A program made the position numbers and the translations under genes. Positions 28,587 through 38,305 of a stretch of DNA of 64,000 nt are shown one piece after another. This DNA comes from JASHPR01 sp963815375 (GTDB lineage: Bacteria > Actinomycetota > Actinomycetes > Streptosporangiales > Streptosporangiaceae): positions 186,001-250,000 of the forward strand of contig CAWFGX010000001.1 of NCBI GenBank assembly GCA_963815375.1. The letters run 5' to 3'. The notes under the pieces are model-generated. The model saw only the letters and a program-made list of their open reading frames with translations, searched no databases and had not been told where the DNA came from. Within the stretch, counting starts at the first letter, position 1, and every line of letters starts with the position of its first letter.

Positions 28587-30282
28587 TCAGGCGGTCAGGG
28601 CGCGGGTGGCGGCGCGGGCGATGACCTCGATGGTGTCGGCGGGGTCGGTGAGGGTGATGACCTGGGCGTCTGCCCATTCGTGCTTCTCGTCCCAGGGGAA
28701 GGGGTCGTCGGGGCGCAGGATGATCACGCCGCAGCCGGTCTTGGCCAGGCGGGTGATGCGCCGCTGCGCGCCGGTGATCTCCTCGGGGGTGTGGTAGGTG
28801 TCGGAGACGATGGCCAGCAGCCGGGCGGTGCCGGGGCGGGACAGGCCGAGCGCGCCGTCGAGGGCGTCGATGGCGCGGCAGAGCTGCTCGGTGCCGTCGG
28901 GGGCGGCGAAGTCGGTGACCTGGGCGGGGGCGTGGCCGGGGTGGGTGAGGGCGTGGACCTGCTCGCCGTACAAGACGGTGGCGGTGGTCGCGGCGGGCAG
29001 GGCGCAGGCGGCGCGGGCGAGGATCCAGGCGGCGGAGGCGACCGGGCCGGTGAAGGCGCTGCATGGAGCCGGAGATGTCGCAGGCGATGCCGGCGCGCAG
29101 CGGCGGGGCGGGCACGCGGCGGCTGCGGGTGCGGGTGAAGGGCTCGGCGGTCGGGCGGGCGCCGGCGGCGCGCTGGGCGTCGGCGGCGAGCACCTGCCGC
29201 ATCCGCAGGCGGCCGGGCGGGGCCGGCGAGGTGACGGTGACGGTGTCGCGCCCGCCGGCGGTGGCGTCGCGCAGGGTGCGGGTCAGGCGGCGGGCGGCGG
29301 CCTTCTCGCCGTCGCGGGGCTGGCGGGTGCCGGTGACGGCGCGGCGGGGTGGTGCGGCGGGCGAAGACCTCGCGGGCGGCGCGGCCGGCGTCGATGCGGG
29401 CGGTGTTCTCGGCGTCGCGTTCGGCCTTCCTGCCGGGCGGGAAGGGCGGCGGCGGGGTGAAGTCCGCCTCGACGGCGGCGGTGATCGCGTCGATGGCGTC
29501 GCGGATGGCGTCCAGCAGGTCGGAGAGGTCGATCTCGATGGGGGCGGGCGGCGGCGGCGTCGGGGTCGAGGCCGAGGATGCGGCACCAGCGGCGGGCGAG
29601 GCGGACCATGGTGCGGGCGTCGTCGTCGGCGACCTGGTGGGCGGCCTTCCAGGTGTCTTCCAGCCGCTTGAGGGCATCGGCGCCGATCGCCTTCTCGACC
29701 TGGGCGGCGACGTCGGCGGTCTCGGCGGCCTCCAGGATGCCGGCGTCGCGCCGGGCCAGGACCAGGGCGGCGGCCGAGCCGGCCTCGCGGGGGGTGCCGG
29801 GGGCGGCGCCGGCGGCGGTGAAGTCGTCGAGGATGAGCTTGCTGACGGTGGCGCGCAGCCAGCGGCGGTCGCCGGGGCGGCGGGTGACCTGGGCGGCCTC
29901 CATGCGGGATTCTTCGAGCAGGTGGGCGGCCTGGCACCAGTTGGCTCTCTCGGCGGGCGGCGGGGCAGACCTTGCTGTGGGCGGCGTGGCCGCCTTCGTG
30001 GGTCAGGGCGCCCCAGATGACCGGGTAGCGTTCGCGGTCGGCGGGGCTGGCCGGGTTGGCGGTGGCGGGGCTGACGCCGAGCAGGTTGCCGTCGACCTCG
30101 ATGACCGGGATGGCGGGCAGGTAGCAGGCGGGGTGGCCCAGGCCGGCGCCGGGGGCGCAGGCCACGGGCACGGGGCGGCCGGCGATGGCGGGGATCTCGG
30201 CGGTCATGGCGGCTGATAGCGTGCGCCAGGCTCCGGTGGGCGTGGCCAGGGCGGGCGGGGCGGGCGGGTGCAGGGCGGTCAT
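28587..30282 (-). CDS. VWA-domain protein with putative metallopeptidase domain (DUF2201/COG3864-like)
   Basis: ATG at 30282 follows GGAAAGGAGC. The N-terminal domain contains WGALTHEGGHAAH, a His-Glu-x-x-His zinc-protease motif; a further helical region (IGADALKRLEDTWKAAHQVA) follows. The C-terminal von Willebrand A domain has the MIDAS motif GIACDISGSMQ near 29085, LLAIVSDTYHTPEEI, and ends GVIILRPDDPFPWDEKHEWA. This order (putative metallopeptidase, then VWA) is that of the DUF2201/COG3864 family, which is normally encoded beside a MoxR AAA+ ATPase, as here. Frame changes near 29920, 29540, 29340 and 29060. The pair may remodel or degrade protein complexes in an ATP-dependent way; substrate unknown. 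Confidence 0.78.
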
Positions 30283-30319
30283 CGGGGGGCTCCTTTCCGG
30301 GGGGTGCGGGGCGCGGGGT

Positions 30320-31467
30320 TCAGACCTGGCGGCCGAGGGCGAGGGGGGTGATGGTGCGGCCGAAGGCTTTGCGCAGGGCGGCGGCGACGACGTCCTGGTC
30401 TTCTTCGGGGGCGATGCCGGCGAGGTTGGCGGCGGCGGCGTTCTCGCCGAGGGCGGCGGCGGTGCGCTGGTAGCCGATCAGCTCGCGGAGCTGGGGTGAC
30501 CAGCCGATCTCGCCGCTGGCCTGCCGGCCGGCGAGGTCCTCGGCGGCGGTGATCGCGCGGGGGTCGATCTTGAGGGCGCGGGCGAGGTCGTAGTCGGTGC
30601 CGACCTTGACCTGGACCGTGAACCGGGAGGACAGGGCCTCGGTCAGGACCGCGCCGTGGACGTTGGGGTTGTGCCCGCCGATGATGTAGAAGCCGGCGGC
30701 GGCGGTGATCGTCTCGCCTTTGTGGGCCTTGACCGTGATCTCGCCCGCGGCCGTCCATGGCGGGGTAGGTCACCGCGAGCACCGCCGGGCTGATCAGGGT
30801 GGCGTCGTCGATGAACAGGACCTTGCCCTCGGTCATGGCGGTGATCAGGGGTCCGTAGATGAACTCGTAGGTGCCGTCGTCGCGCTGGGTGTAGTCGCCG
30901 ACCAGGTCGCCGACGGCGGTGTCGCCGTCGCCGGCGACCGTGATGACCTCGTCGCCGAAGGCGGCCTCGACCAGGGAGGTCTTGCCGGTGCCGGGCGGCC
31001 CGTACAGCAGGGCGGGGATGCCCGGCCGCGCGCAGCTTGCGCAGAGCGTCGACGTCGGGCATGTCGGCCAGCGCGCGGGGGCGGTAGATGGCGCCGTTCG
31101 GGCGGGTCACGCCCGAGGGCGGCGGGGCTGGGGTGGGCGGCAGGGGCGGCGGGCCGGCGCGGGGACAGGCCTGGGCGAGGTGGCGGGCTTGGGCGCCGGC
31201 GCGGTGGACATGCCGCCGGCTGCCGCCTTGGTGGCGGGGGTGGCCTGGTAGCGGGCGGGCTTGCCGGATTGGGGCTCGGCCTCGCCCCGGTCGGCCAGGG
31301 TTTTCAGGGCGTTGCCGACGGCGCCGGCGCTGCGGTCCAGCGCCTTGGCGATCGGTGCCGGGCGTGTGGGGGCCGGGGTGCTCGTCCAGCCAGGCGGCGA
31401 CCTGGCGGCGCAGCTCGCCGTTGCCGAGCCGGCCCGTGGGCGTGGTGCGCGGGGCGGTGGTGGTCAT
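30320..31467 (-). CDS. MoxR-type AAA+ ATPase with N-terminal winged helix
   Basis: ATG at 31467 after GGAGATCACC. The first 75 residues are a winged-helix domain (ELRRQVAAWLDEHPGPHTPG, then, after a frame change, IAKALDRSAGAVGNALKTLA). A Pro-rich linker leads to the AAA+ core: Walker A LLYGPPGTGKTSLVEAAFG at about 30990, DLVGDYTQRDDGTYEFIYG, and Walker B KVLFIDDATLI at about 30800. FYIIGGHNPNVHGAVLTEAL follows, and then SSRFTVQVKV with the arginine finger region. Frame changes near 31360, 31025 and 30755. MoxR ATPases work as hexameric chaperone-like motors with VWA proteins; the VWA partner is the next gene. The fused wing, similar to that of the protein at 25.7 kb, suggests DNA binding or autoregulation. 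Confidence 0.82.
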
Positions 31468-31516
31468 GGTGATCTCCGGTACGCGGGGTCGAAGGCGGGG
31501 CGGGGTGCAGCCAGGG

Positions 31517-31762
31517 TCAGCCGGCGGCGCAGGGGCAGTCGCCGGCGGCGAGGTCGTCGCCGAAGGTGGTGAGCAGTTCGGCCAGCGCGGCGGGGTGATA
31601 GGTGAGGGCGCCGGGGTCGAGGTCGGCCAGGTCGGCGCGGCTCATGATCAGCAGCCATGTCGATTCGGCGTTCAGCGCGCGGTAGAAGTCCTCGGTGATC
31701 ACGCGGGCCTCGGCGCCGTCCCAGATCAGGTGGGGGTTGCCAGGCTGCGGTGACCAGGTCAT
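31517..31762 (-). CDS. Small acidic hypothetical protein heading the MoxR/VWA operon
   Basis: ATG at 31762 has GAGGAAAA upstream. The 81-residue product starts MTWSPQPGNPHLIWDGAEA and contains VITEDFYRALNAESTWLLIM, ending in a Cys pair (GDCPCAAG). It is acidic, soluble and of no family known to me. It is the first gene after the AT-rich intergenic region and is probably the promoter-proximal member of the operon 31762-27940. Confidence 0.55.
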   Translation of the reverse strand: MTWSPQPGNPHLIWDGAEARVITEDFYRALNAESTWLLIMSRADLADLDPGALTYHPAALAELLTTFGDDLAAGDCPCAAG

Positions 31763-32040
31763 TCGCGTTTTCCTCGGTGACAATTACGGGCGCGCACATT
31801 TCCGGCAGGCCTCCTTTTATGAATTCGCGGGTTTCCGGTATTCCCTATTCCGTTTCCCTATTTCCTAGGTACACCACGACGCTATCTCGGCACCCCCGAC
31901 CAGTCAACGAATTCCCGGCCTTTATCGCGGGCAATTTTCCGCCAATTTCCCGCGCTAATAATGCGGACTGCTATTGCGCGGATACGCACGGCCGCGGCGC
32001 CTTTTCCCGCGCGCCTTTCCCGCGCCGCCGGCCGGCCGCC
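31763..32040. other. AT-rich intergenic segment with GGAAW repeats
   Basis: The lowest-GC part of this region. On the minus strand five GGAAA/GGAAT units occur in close series at about 31830-31870 (for example GGAAATAGGGAAACGG), roughly 7 to 8 nt apart, upstream of the operon starting at 31762. TAATAATG-like sequence lies near 31955. I see no gene. It probably holds the promoter and operator of the MoxR/VWA operon, and together with the adjacent 9-bp repeats it could be an origin-like site. Confidence 0.4.
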
Positions 32041-32043
32041 GAC

Positions 32044-32159
32044 CGCCTCGCGTACGCGCCGCGCCGGGTACCCGCCTCGCCCCGCAGCCACCCGCGCCGG
32101 CCGTCGCCGCCTACCTCGCGCGTCCGCCTCGCGGTGCACGCCTCGCGGGCCGCCTCGCG
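32044..32159. repeat. Cluster of CGCCTCGCG direct repeats (iteron-like)
   Basis: The 9-mer CGCCTCGCG occurs perfectly at 32044, 32125, 32139 and 32151, and with one or two changes at 32073 (CGCCTCGCC) and 32112 (TACCTCGCG). Spacing between the last three is 14 and 12 bp. They lie in a 530-bp non-coding gap next to an AT-rich stretch, the layout of a replication or partition locus or a regulator-binding array. No replication initiator gene is adjacent, so this stays a suggestion. Confidence 0.55.
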
Positions 32160-32293
32160 GCCACCGAGGCGCTGCGCCAGGGTAGCCTGCGCGACGGCAC
32201 CCGGCACAACACCAGTCACATGTACAGACACAGCCATGACCACCGTATTTAAACGCACGCAATCACGGGACCCGCGCGCCATTCATTATTGTT

Positions 32294-35200
32294 TTACGAG
32301 CTATGCGCGTAATCAGTCTGGGAGTCCGCCGGAAGGTTTATTTCGGCGCACTGCCTGCGCGTTCTCCCCGTCCGGGGGTTCCGGTGTCGGCAGGTATACG
32401 CCACGGAACCCGGACTGGCTGACGGTGCGGAATGGCCACCGGGCCGGATTGCTCGCGGCTGGGTTCTCCCAGGGCGGGGCCGTGATGGCAGTGGCGGCCC
32501 GGGACCGGGCCGGTGCCCGGCCGCGACGCGGAGGCCCGCCGGGACCGGGCGAGAGTGGCGGTGATGGTAGCGGGACTTCAGGCGCGGCGACGAGTCCACG
32601 GGCGCGGCCAGATGCTCAGCCGGGGCTGGCCGGGGCGCGGGGCCGGCTGGTGATGATGGCGGGGCGTGGGTGCTGAGCAATGATGCGGCGATGTGCCGGG
32701 TCTGGGTGCCAGGCGTGATGCCCAGCTCGGTGAGCCGGGCCTCCAGAAGGCTGAGCGTCCGGCGGACGGCCTCGGGGTGGCCTGCAGCGGCCTGCAGCCG
32801 CATGATCTTCTGGTAGAGGTACTCGTTGTACGGGTCATGGGTGAGCGCGGTTTCGAGGGCGGCCTGGGACTGGGCGGGGTCGCGGGGCTGCAGGATCGCG
32901 GCGATGGCGGTCCAGGCGTCCAGGGCGCAGCGGCGCGCGGTCTCGGCGTAGGGCTCGGCCCATTCATAGCCTGCGCCCTCGGCCAGCTCGCCGTGGTAGA
33001 GCGCGGCGGCTTGCTGGCATGCGGCCAGCCGGGCGTCGTCGGTGACAGCGTGGCGGGCCTGGTCCAGGGCGGCGGTGAACTGCCACAGGTCGGCGCTGAA
33101 CAGGGCGGGGTCGAGGCGGTAGCGGCCGGCGGTGTGCAGGATCCACATCGGCGCGGTCAGCCCGGTTGCGGTGCGGAGCAGGTCGCGGGCCTTGCGCAGG
33201 GCGAGGTTGCGCTGGCCGTCGCCGCGGCCGGGGTCTGCTTCGGGCCACAGGGCCTCGCTGATCGCCTCGGCGGTCACGCCGTCCTGATGCACGGCCAGGA
33301 ACGCGAGCAGTTCGCGGGCCTTGCGCAGCCCGCCGCTGATCTCCTTCCGGGCGGTGGTGATCCGCAGCGGCCCGAGGATGGCCAGGTGAACCAGCCGGGC
33401 GGCGTCTGCGGCTGGCGCGCTGTCCGCGGCGGCTGCGGCGCGGGCCGGGGCCGGGGCATTGCGAGGGCGCGGCGCTGGCTGCGGCAGGGCGTGTGCCGGG
33501 CGGGCGACTGCTGGCGGGGCGGGCATGTCAGCCGGCGGGCGCGGGCAGTGCGCCGTGGAGGGCACCGGCCGGGGCGGGAGGTGCCGGGGCGGGCTGCAGT
33601 GGGTCCGGCGCGGGGGGCGGGATGGTGCCGGCGTCGCGCAGCAGGGCGGCGATGGCTGCGGCGTCACTGGCGCCGAGGTGGAACAGCCGGACGCCGTCCA
33701 GCCCAGCGGCGGGGGGCGTGACATGGGTGATCAGGCCGTCGGCGGCGACGTGGCAGGTGGTGCCCTGCTGCCAGCGGCCGAGCAGAAGCGCGGCGGCTCC
33801 CAGGGCCCGGCCGGAGGCCAGGATGCTGCGCAGCCGCTGCGCGGCGGTGGGATCGGCGGTGGCGATCAGCGTCACGGTGGGCCCGCCAGCGGCATGCGCG
33901 CCGGCGGCGATAAGCGGGTCGTCGTCGCTGTCGAGGGTGCCGCTGGTGCGGGCGTGACGCAGCAGCGCGGCTTCCATCTCCGCCAGGGCCGCGGTCAGCG
34001 AGGTGGGCGCCAGCACGCCGGGGACCGGGCCGGCGGCTCGCCGGGCAGCAGCCGGGCCAGGTCGGTGGCGGGGATGATGACCGCCGGGGCCGTCCCGGCG
34101 TCCGCAGGCGGGGATTCGGCGAGCAGGGCGGCGAGGATCCCGCGGGCGGCCGACGGCGCGCCGGGACCGGTCAGGCCGAGCCCGCCGACCGCGGCGATGT
34201 CCAGGACGGCTTCCCTGGTGCCGCGCACGCCCAGCGGGATGCTGCCGGGCTCGGCAGCGAACGGCCCGCAGGTGCTTTGTGTCTGCGGGCTCCCGCCGGG
34301 CCGCGCTGGTGACAGGGGTCCGGCAGGGGACTGGGGACGGGCGGGGCCGGGACCAGGACGGGGGTCTGGTCCGGGTGTGGTGTTGTCATAGGGGTCGAGG
34401 CAGGGATCGGCGACCGGCTCGCCGTCCGCGTCGGGGCCGTCGTCGTCGCTGCCGGTGGCGGGCAGGGCGGGGCGGACGGCGCGGCGCAGGGCGGCGATCA
34501 CGGCGGGCAGTGGCGGCTCGCCGGGCTGGAGGCTGGCGGTCAGCCGGGAGCGGGGCCGGTAGCGGCGGCGGCGCTGGATGCGGGCGAGGGTGACCGCGGC
34601 GGCGACCAGGACCGCGACGCTGATCCCGGCCAGGGCACCCGACGGCAGGCGCACGGCGGCCGGCTGGGAGTGCGGGTGCCTGCTGGCCGCGGCGGGGGCG
34701 TGCGCGCCGTCGCCGCGGTGGTGCTGTGGTGTGGTCGGCGGCGGCGCGGGCGTGGCCGCCGAGGGTGACGGGGCGGGCGTGGCGGTGGGCGGCGACCCTG
34801 GCATGTCGGGCGGCAGGCCGCTTGTGGCGGTGGCGGGCGGGGCGAGCAGCAGGACCCAGCCGGGGTAGATGAGGCTGGGGTCGGTCAGGGTGCGGCCACC
34901 GGGCTGGGGGCGGCCGGCGTTGATGGCGTACAGCTCATGCCAGCGCTCGCCGTTGCCCAGGTACCGTCCGGCGATGGCCCACAGGTCATCGCCGGGCGCG
35001 ACCCGGTAGACCGGAGGCGCCGGCGGGGGCGCGTCGCGGCTGCCGGCAGCCTGCGCTGACGCTGCGGTGGGGGCCGGCGCGGCGTCCGGCTGCGGCTGGC
35101 CGGGTGCCCGCAGGGCTGCGGCGGCGGTGTGGGCGGTCAGCGCCGCGTGCAGCGGCTGGGCGGGCCGAGCGGCGGCGTGCGGCAGGGATATCACCAGGGT

Positions 35201-35542
35201 GGCGCCGATGAGGGCGGCGGCAGCCGCCTGGAACGGGCCGATGACCGGCAGCCGGGGCACGCGGTAGCCGGTGACTGCGGCGGCTGTCTCGATCAGGACG
35301 CAGACGGCGGCAATGGCCCACAGCACCCACACCGCACAGGCCAGGCCTTTGATGATGGCGTCGTCGCTGAGCGGGCTGGTCAGAAAAGCCTGCACCTGCC
35401 CCCGGGCAGGCAGGTGATGGGGCAGTGGCCAGCCGGTTAGGCGGGTCAGGGCGCACGGCGGCCCGGCCAGCACTGCGGCCAGGCCGGTGAGGGCTGCGGC
35501 GGCACGGGCCAGGTGGGTCAGCGGGCCGGGCGGGCGGGTCAC
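32294..35542 (-). CDS. LysM - BTAD membrane protein at the end of the Tad locus (frameshifted)
   Basis: The GTG start (35542) overlaps the stop of the TadG-like gene. Three hydrophobic helices in the first 140 residues (ALTGLAAVLAG, GLACAVWVLWAIAAVCVLI, AAAAALIGATLVISL) anchor it. A LysM domain follows (VYRVAPGDDLWAIAGRYLGN, then WHELYAINAG and PGWVLLLAP). A long Pro-rich linker and another helix (ALAGISVAVLVAAAVTLARI) come next, then a region with RLFHLGASDAAAIAALLRD. After frame changes near 34005 and 33545 comes a winged helix plus BTAD tetratricopeptide domain (LHLAILGPLRI-like start, DGVTAEAISEALWPE, LYQKIMRLQAAAGHPEAVRR). It thus ties a peptidoglycan-binding segment to a cytosolic activator-type domain and may regulate or sense pilus assembly. 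The last 100 residues (32294-32600) are low-complexity and may not be real. Confidence 0.7.
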
Positions 35543-35985
35543 GGGAGTTCCCCGTTGATGCCGAGCTCGGGGACGGCGGTGGCGGTGGCGTACACGGTGA
35601 TCGCGCGCAGCCCGGCGGCGTCCAGGATCTGCATCGGCTGGACGATGGTGACCGTCACCGTGACGGCGTTCCCGGCGACGGTGGCCGTGCCGGAGGCGCC
35701 GATGCTGGCCAGGTAGGCGCGCGCGCCGGCGACGGCCTGGCCGGGGATGAGCACCAGGGTGCCGTCCTGGCGGTAGACGGCGAGGTTGATGGCCTGGGCT
35801 CCGGCGCGGGCGGCTTCCTGCGCCTCGCCGAGCGCGCGCTCACGGGCGGCCAGGGTCAGCCCGCCATCGAGCACCAGGCCGGCGAGCAGGATCAGCGCGG
35901 CCATCATGACGACGACGAACGCCGTGATCTGCCCGCCATCACCCGCCAGGCGACGCCAGCGGGACCGGGGGCGTCGGGGGATCAT
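35539..35985 (-). CDS. TadG/TadE-like pilus assembly protein
   Basis: ATG at 35985 overlaps the preceding stop. After a basic N-terminus comes GGQITAFVVVMMAALILLAG, the conserved Gly-Gln plus hydrophobic helix of Flp-pilus TadE/TadG-like proteins. The remaining 110 residues form a periplasm-type domain (ARAGAQAINLAVYRQDG, then VTVTVTIVQPMQILDAAG). Intact, 148 residues. These minor pilin-like proteins are inserted in the membrane beside the Tad machine. It is the third of three such genes in a row, which overlap or nearly touch. Confidence 0.75.
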   Translation of the reverse strand: MIPRRPRSRWRRLAGDGGQITAFVVVMMAALILLAGLVLDGGLTLAARERALGEAQEAARAGAQAINLAVYRQDGTLVLIPGQAVAGARAYLASIGASGTATVAGNAVTVTVTIVQPMQILDAAGLRAITVYATATAVPELGINGELP

Positions 35986-36421
35986 GGGCCGGCTCGGTAG
36001 ACGTCGATGGGTGAGGTGAAGCTGGCGGTGAGGGTCTGTGAGCCGGTCAGGTGCAGCAGGGTGAGCCCGGCCAGGGACACGGTGCAGCTGACCTGGACGC
36101 TGACCTGGCCGCCGGGACGGAAGCCAGCGGTGTCGGGGGTGACGGTCAGCGGGTCGCAGGTGACGTGGTCGCTGGCCAGCGCGGCCTGCGCGGTCACCTC
36201 CGCCTGGGACGTGGCGGCGGCGGGGTCGCGGGCCAGGGAGGCGGCGCGGGCGGCCTGCATGGCGGCGCCGTCGACCTGCAGCCGCGCGTCGGTACCAGCC
36301 GCCCGGCAGCGACGATGAGCAGCAGGATCATCAGCAGCAGCGGGGTGATCAGGACCAGCTCGGCGGCGGCTGACCCGTTGTCGTCCCCGGCGTGGGCGCG
36401 CAGGCGCGAGAGCAGGCGCAT
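35982..36421 (-). CDS. TadE-like minor pilin (one frameshift)
   Basis: ATG at 36421. The N-terminus DDNGSAAAELVLITPLLLM, then ILLLIVAAGRL, is the TadE pattern: a Gly-Ser-Ala-Ala-x-Glu motif before a hydrophobic helix, with the Glu at the +5-like place of type IV pilins. After a frame change near 36295 it reads QAARAASLARDPAAATSQA, and later VQVSCTVSLAGLTLLHLTG and YRAGP at the stop, with a probable disulfide (VTCDPLTV and QVSCTV). The gene overlaps the next by 4 bp. Confidence 0.75.
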
Positions 36422-36427
36422 GGCGGG

Positions 36428-36946
36428 CTATCCCTGCTCGCCATCGGGGACGAACCGCTCGACGGGCCCGGTGACGATGACGTGCACGGGGAAATGCAGG
36501 CCCGGCACCGGGAGCACGTCCTCGGCGGTGCCGGTGATCTGCACGGTGGCGGCGGCCGGCGTGCGGGTGACGGTGACCTGCGGTGCGGCCAGGACGTTCC
36601 CGCCGATCTGGTCCAGGACCTGGGTGGCGCGCTGCTGCCCGGCGGCGGCGCTGCCGCCCTGGACGCGGGCGGCGGCCAGGGCTTCCTCAGCGGTGGCCTG
36701 GGCGACGGCGGAGGCGTGCGCCCAGATCGCGAACTGGACGATCAGCAGGATCAGGAGCATGAGCAGCGGGGTGGCGATGACCATCTCGGGTGCTGCTGCG
36801 CCCTGGTCATCACGCCACCACCGGGCTCGCCGCCGCGCCCTGGACTGGTGTGGCTGCAGCTGCCGCGGGCTGCTGTGCGCCGACTGCCCGGCTGGCTCTT
36901 TCGGCTGGTGCCGGGGTGAGGGCCGGGGGGCGGGACGGGTGCTCAT
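36428..36946 (-). CDS. TadE-family minor pilin
   Basis: Intact, 172 residues; the start overlaps the Flp pilin stop by 4 bp. A 45-residue basic cytosolic tail precedes GAAAPEMVIATPLLMLLILL, then IVQFAIWAHASAVAQATAEE, the classic TadE signature with the conserved Glu and Pro. The outer domain contains VTVTRTPAAATVQITGTAED and ends DGEQG. It would be a minor pilin processed or assembled together with the Flp pilin encoded just upstream. Confidence 0.8.
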   Translation of the reverse strand: MSTRPAPRPSPRHQPKEPAGQSAHSSPRQLQPHQSRARRRARWWRDDQGAAAPEMVIATPLLMLLILLIVQFAIWAHASAVAQATAEEALAAARVQGGSAAAGQQRATQVLDQIGGNVLAAPQVTVTRTPAAATVQITGTAEDVLPVPGLHFPVHVIVTGPVERFVPDGEQG

Positions 36947-37143
36947 CCGAGGTTCAGGCTGCTGGCTTTGGCCAGGACCTTGGCCGAGATGATGGCGATC
37001 GCGGCGATCGCCAGCGCTACCAGCAGGGCGATCACCAGGACGGTCTCGGTGGTGTAGCCGGCGTCGCCGTTACGCCGGGCCTCAGCCAGCCGGGCGCACA
37101 GCACCGCGGCGGCCAGGCGTAGATACCCAGGCAAACCGGGCAT
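36943..37143 (-). CDS. flp: Flp-type pilin
   Basis: ATG at 37143 has a strong AAGGAGGC site. Sixty-six residues: a short basic leader, then NGDAGYTTETVLVIALLVAL, then AIAAIAIISAKVLAKASSLN. The Gly-Tyr-Thr-x-Glu sequence before a hydrophobic helix fits the processing site and Glu5 of Flp/Tad pilins. It would be cleaved by an A24 prepilin peptidase, and only a truncated one is seen in the window (at 2.2-2.5 kb). The gap 37144-37473 separates it from a divergent gene and should contain its promoter; I could not identify the boxes. Confidence 0.8.
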   Translation of the reverse strand: MPGLPGYLRLAAAVLCARLAEARRNGDAGYTTETVLVIALLVALAIAAIAIISAKVLAKASSLNLG

Positions 37144-37473
37144 GGGGTGCCTCCTTTGCTGTGGTTGTTGTCTGTGTTCGGCCTCACCGTCGGCGGCGCC
37201 GAGCGCTGCACCCGGCCCGCCGGAACCGGCTGGCAGCGCCACGCAGTCCCCCGCGGCCTCGGGCAAGGGCGCAGAGAACTGGCCGTTCCCCTTACCGTGG
37301 ATGCGGCGTAGTCTCAGTCCTGGCAGGAGCGCCTGCCGGATTCCGAGCTGTCCGCGGCCCGCGCCCGCGGCGGCGGTGAGGACAAGGGCCGCTGGTTCGC
37401 GCTGCCGGTAAGACCTGTCACTGCCAGACCAGGCGATCAGGGCGCGGGGCAGCGTCGCCGCAGGGGACATGGC

Positions 37474-38061
37474 GTGACTGACGACAGCGCGTTCAAAAAG
37501 CAGGTCCGGGCCCGGATGGCCGGGACCGGGGAGAACTACACCGTCGCCCGCCGGGCGATCATCGCCGGGCGTGACCCCGGCCAGCCGCCAGTGGCGCTGC
37601 GGGTCTACCTGAGCCCGCACGTGGACCTGGCCCTGACCGATGAGACAGCCCGCGCCTATGAGGCGGCTGACGAGCAGACCCAGCGGGACATGGCGAACCC
37701 GCTGCTGGCCGATCACATCGAGCTGGCCGGGATCGGGGAAGCCGGGATCGCCGCCGGGTCGGAACTTGAGACGGTCCAGGACCTGTTGATCGATGAGATC
37801 GCTGACGCGGTACACCGGTGCGTACCACGGGGGGCCGGGATAGCCGCGATGGCGGTCAGCGGGGACCTGGACCACGTCAAGGTCGATATCCACGCTCGCC
37901 GGCCGGGCCTGGTGCACGGCCATGGCCACGCGGAGATCGGCCGGCTCCGCGCCGAACTGCAGGAGCTGACCGGCAAGCCAGTGCAGCTGAACGTACTGGA
38001 GGCCCGCCCGGAAATAGGGCGGAAGGAAATACGAATAGGGTCCGGGAACACTGCTGGCTGA
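37474..38061 (+). CDS. Protein with ribosomal-protein-S3-like KH domain
   Basis: Intact, 195 residues, start GTG at 37474 after a GCAGGGG sequence. The N-terminal 30 residues (VRARMAGTGENYTVARRAI) form a motif I have seen at the start of other actinomycete mobile-element proteins. The last 70 residues match the N-terminal KH domain of ribosomal protein S3: AGIA, then KVDIHARRPGLVHGHGHAEI, then RLRAELQELTGKPVQLNVLE. In S3 the nucleic-acid-binding loop is Gly-Arg-Arg-Gly; here it is Gly-His-Gly-His, so the GxxG motif is altered. It lies on the opposite strand in the middle of the Tad locus. It probably binds RNA or ssDNA; role unknown. The gap 38062-38305 after it holds nothing recognisable. 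Confidence 0.72.
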   Translation: MTDDSAFKKQVRARMAGTGENYTVARRAIIAGRDPGQPPVALRVYLSPHVDLALTDETARAYEAADEQTQRDMANPLLADHIELAGIGEAGIAAGSELETVQDLLIDEIADAVHRCVPRGAGIAAMAVSGDLDHVKVDIHARRPGLVHGHGHAEIGRLRAELQELTGKPVQLNVLEARPEIGRKEIRIGSGNTAG

Positions 38062-38305
38062 AGATCGCAGCCGGTATCCGCCCCGGCGAAGGCCACCCTC
38101 GACTGGGATCGGCTCGCCGTCTCCCGGCTGGCCGATAGCGCAAGGAAACAAGACCAGGAACCCGCGCATGTCCATGGCGCGCCCGCAGGACAGCACACCC
38201 CCTGCGTGGCTTCCCGAACTCAAGCACGCCAACCTGGCCTCCGGGAGCCTCCGTCCTTGGGTTCCCGGCCGGCGGCGCTTCGGAATTCGTGAACTCACGA
38301 CAGAC

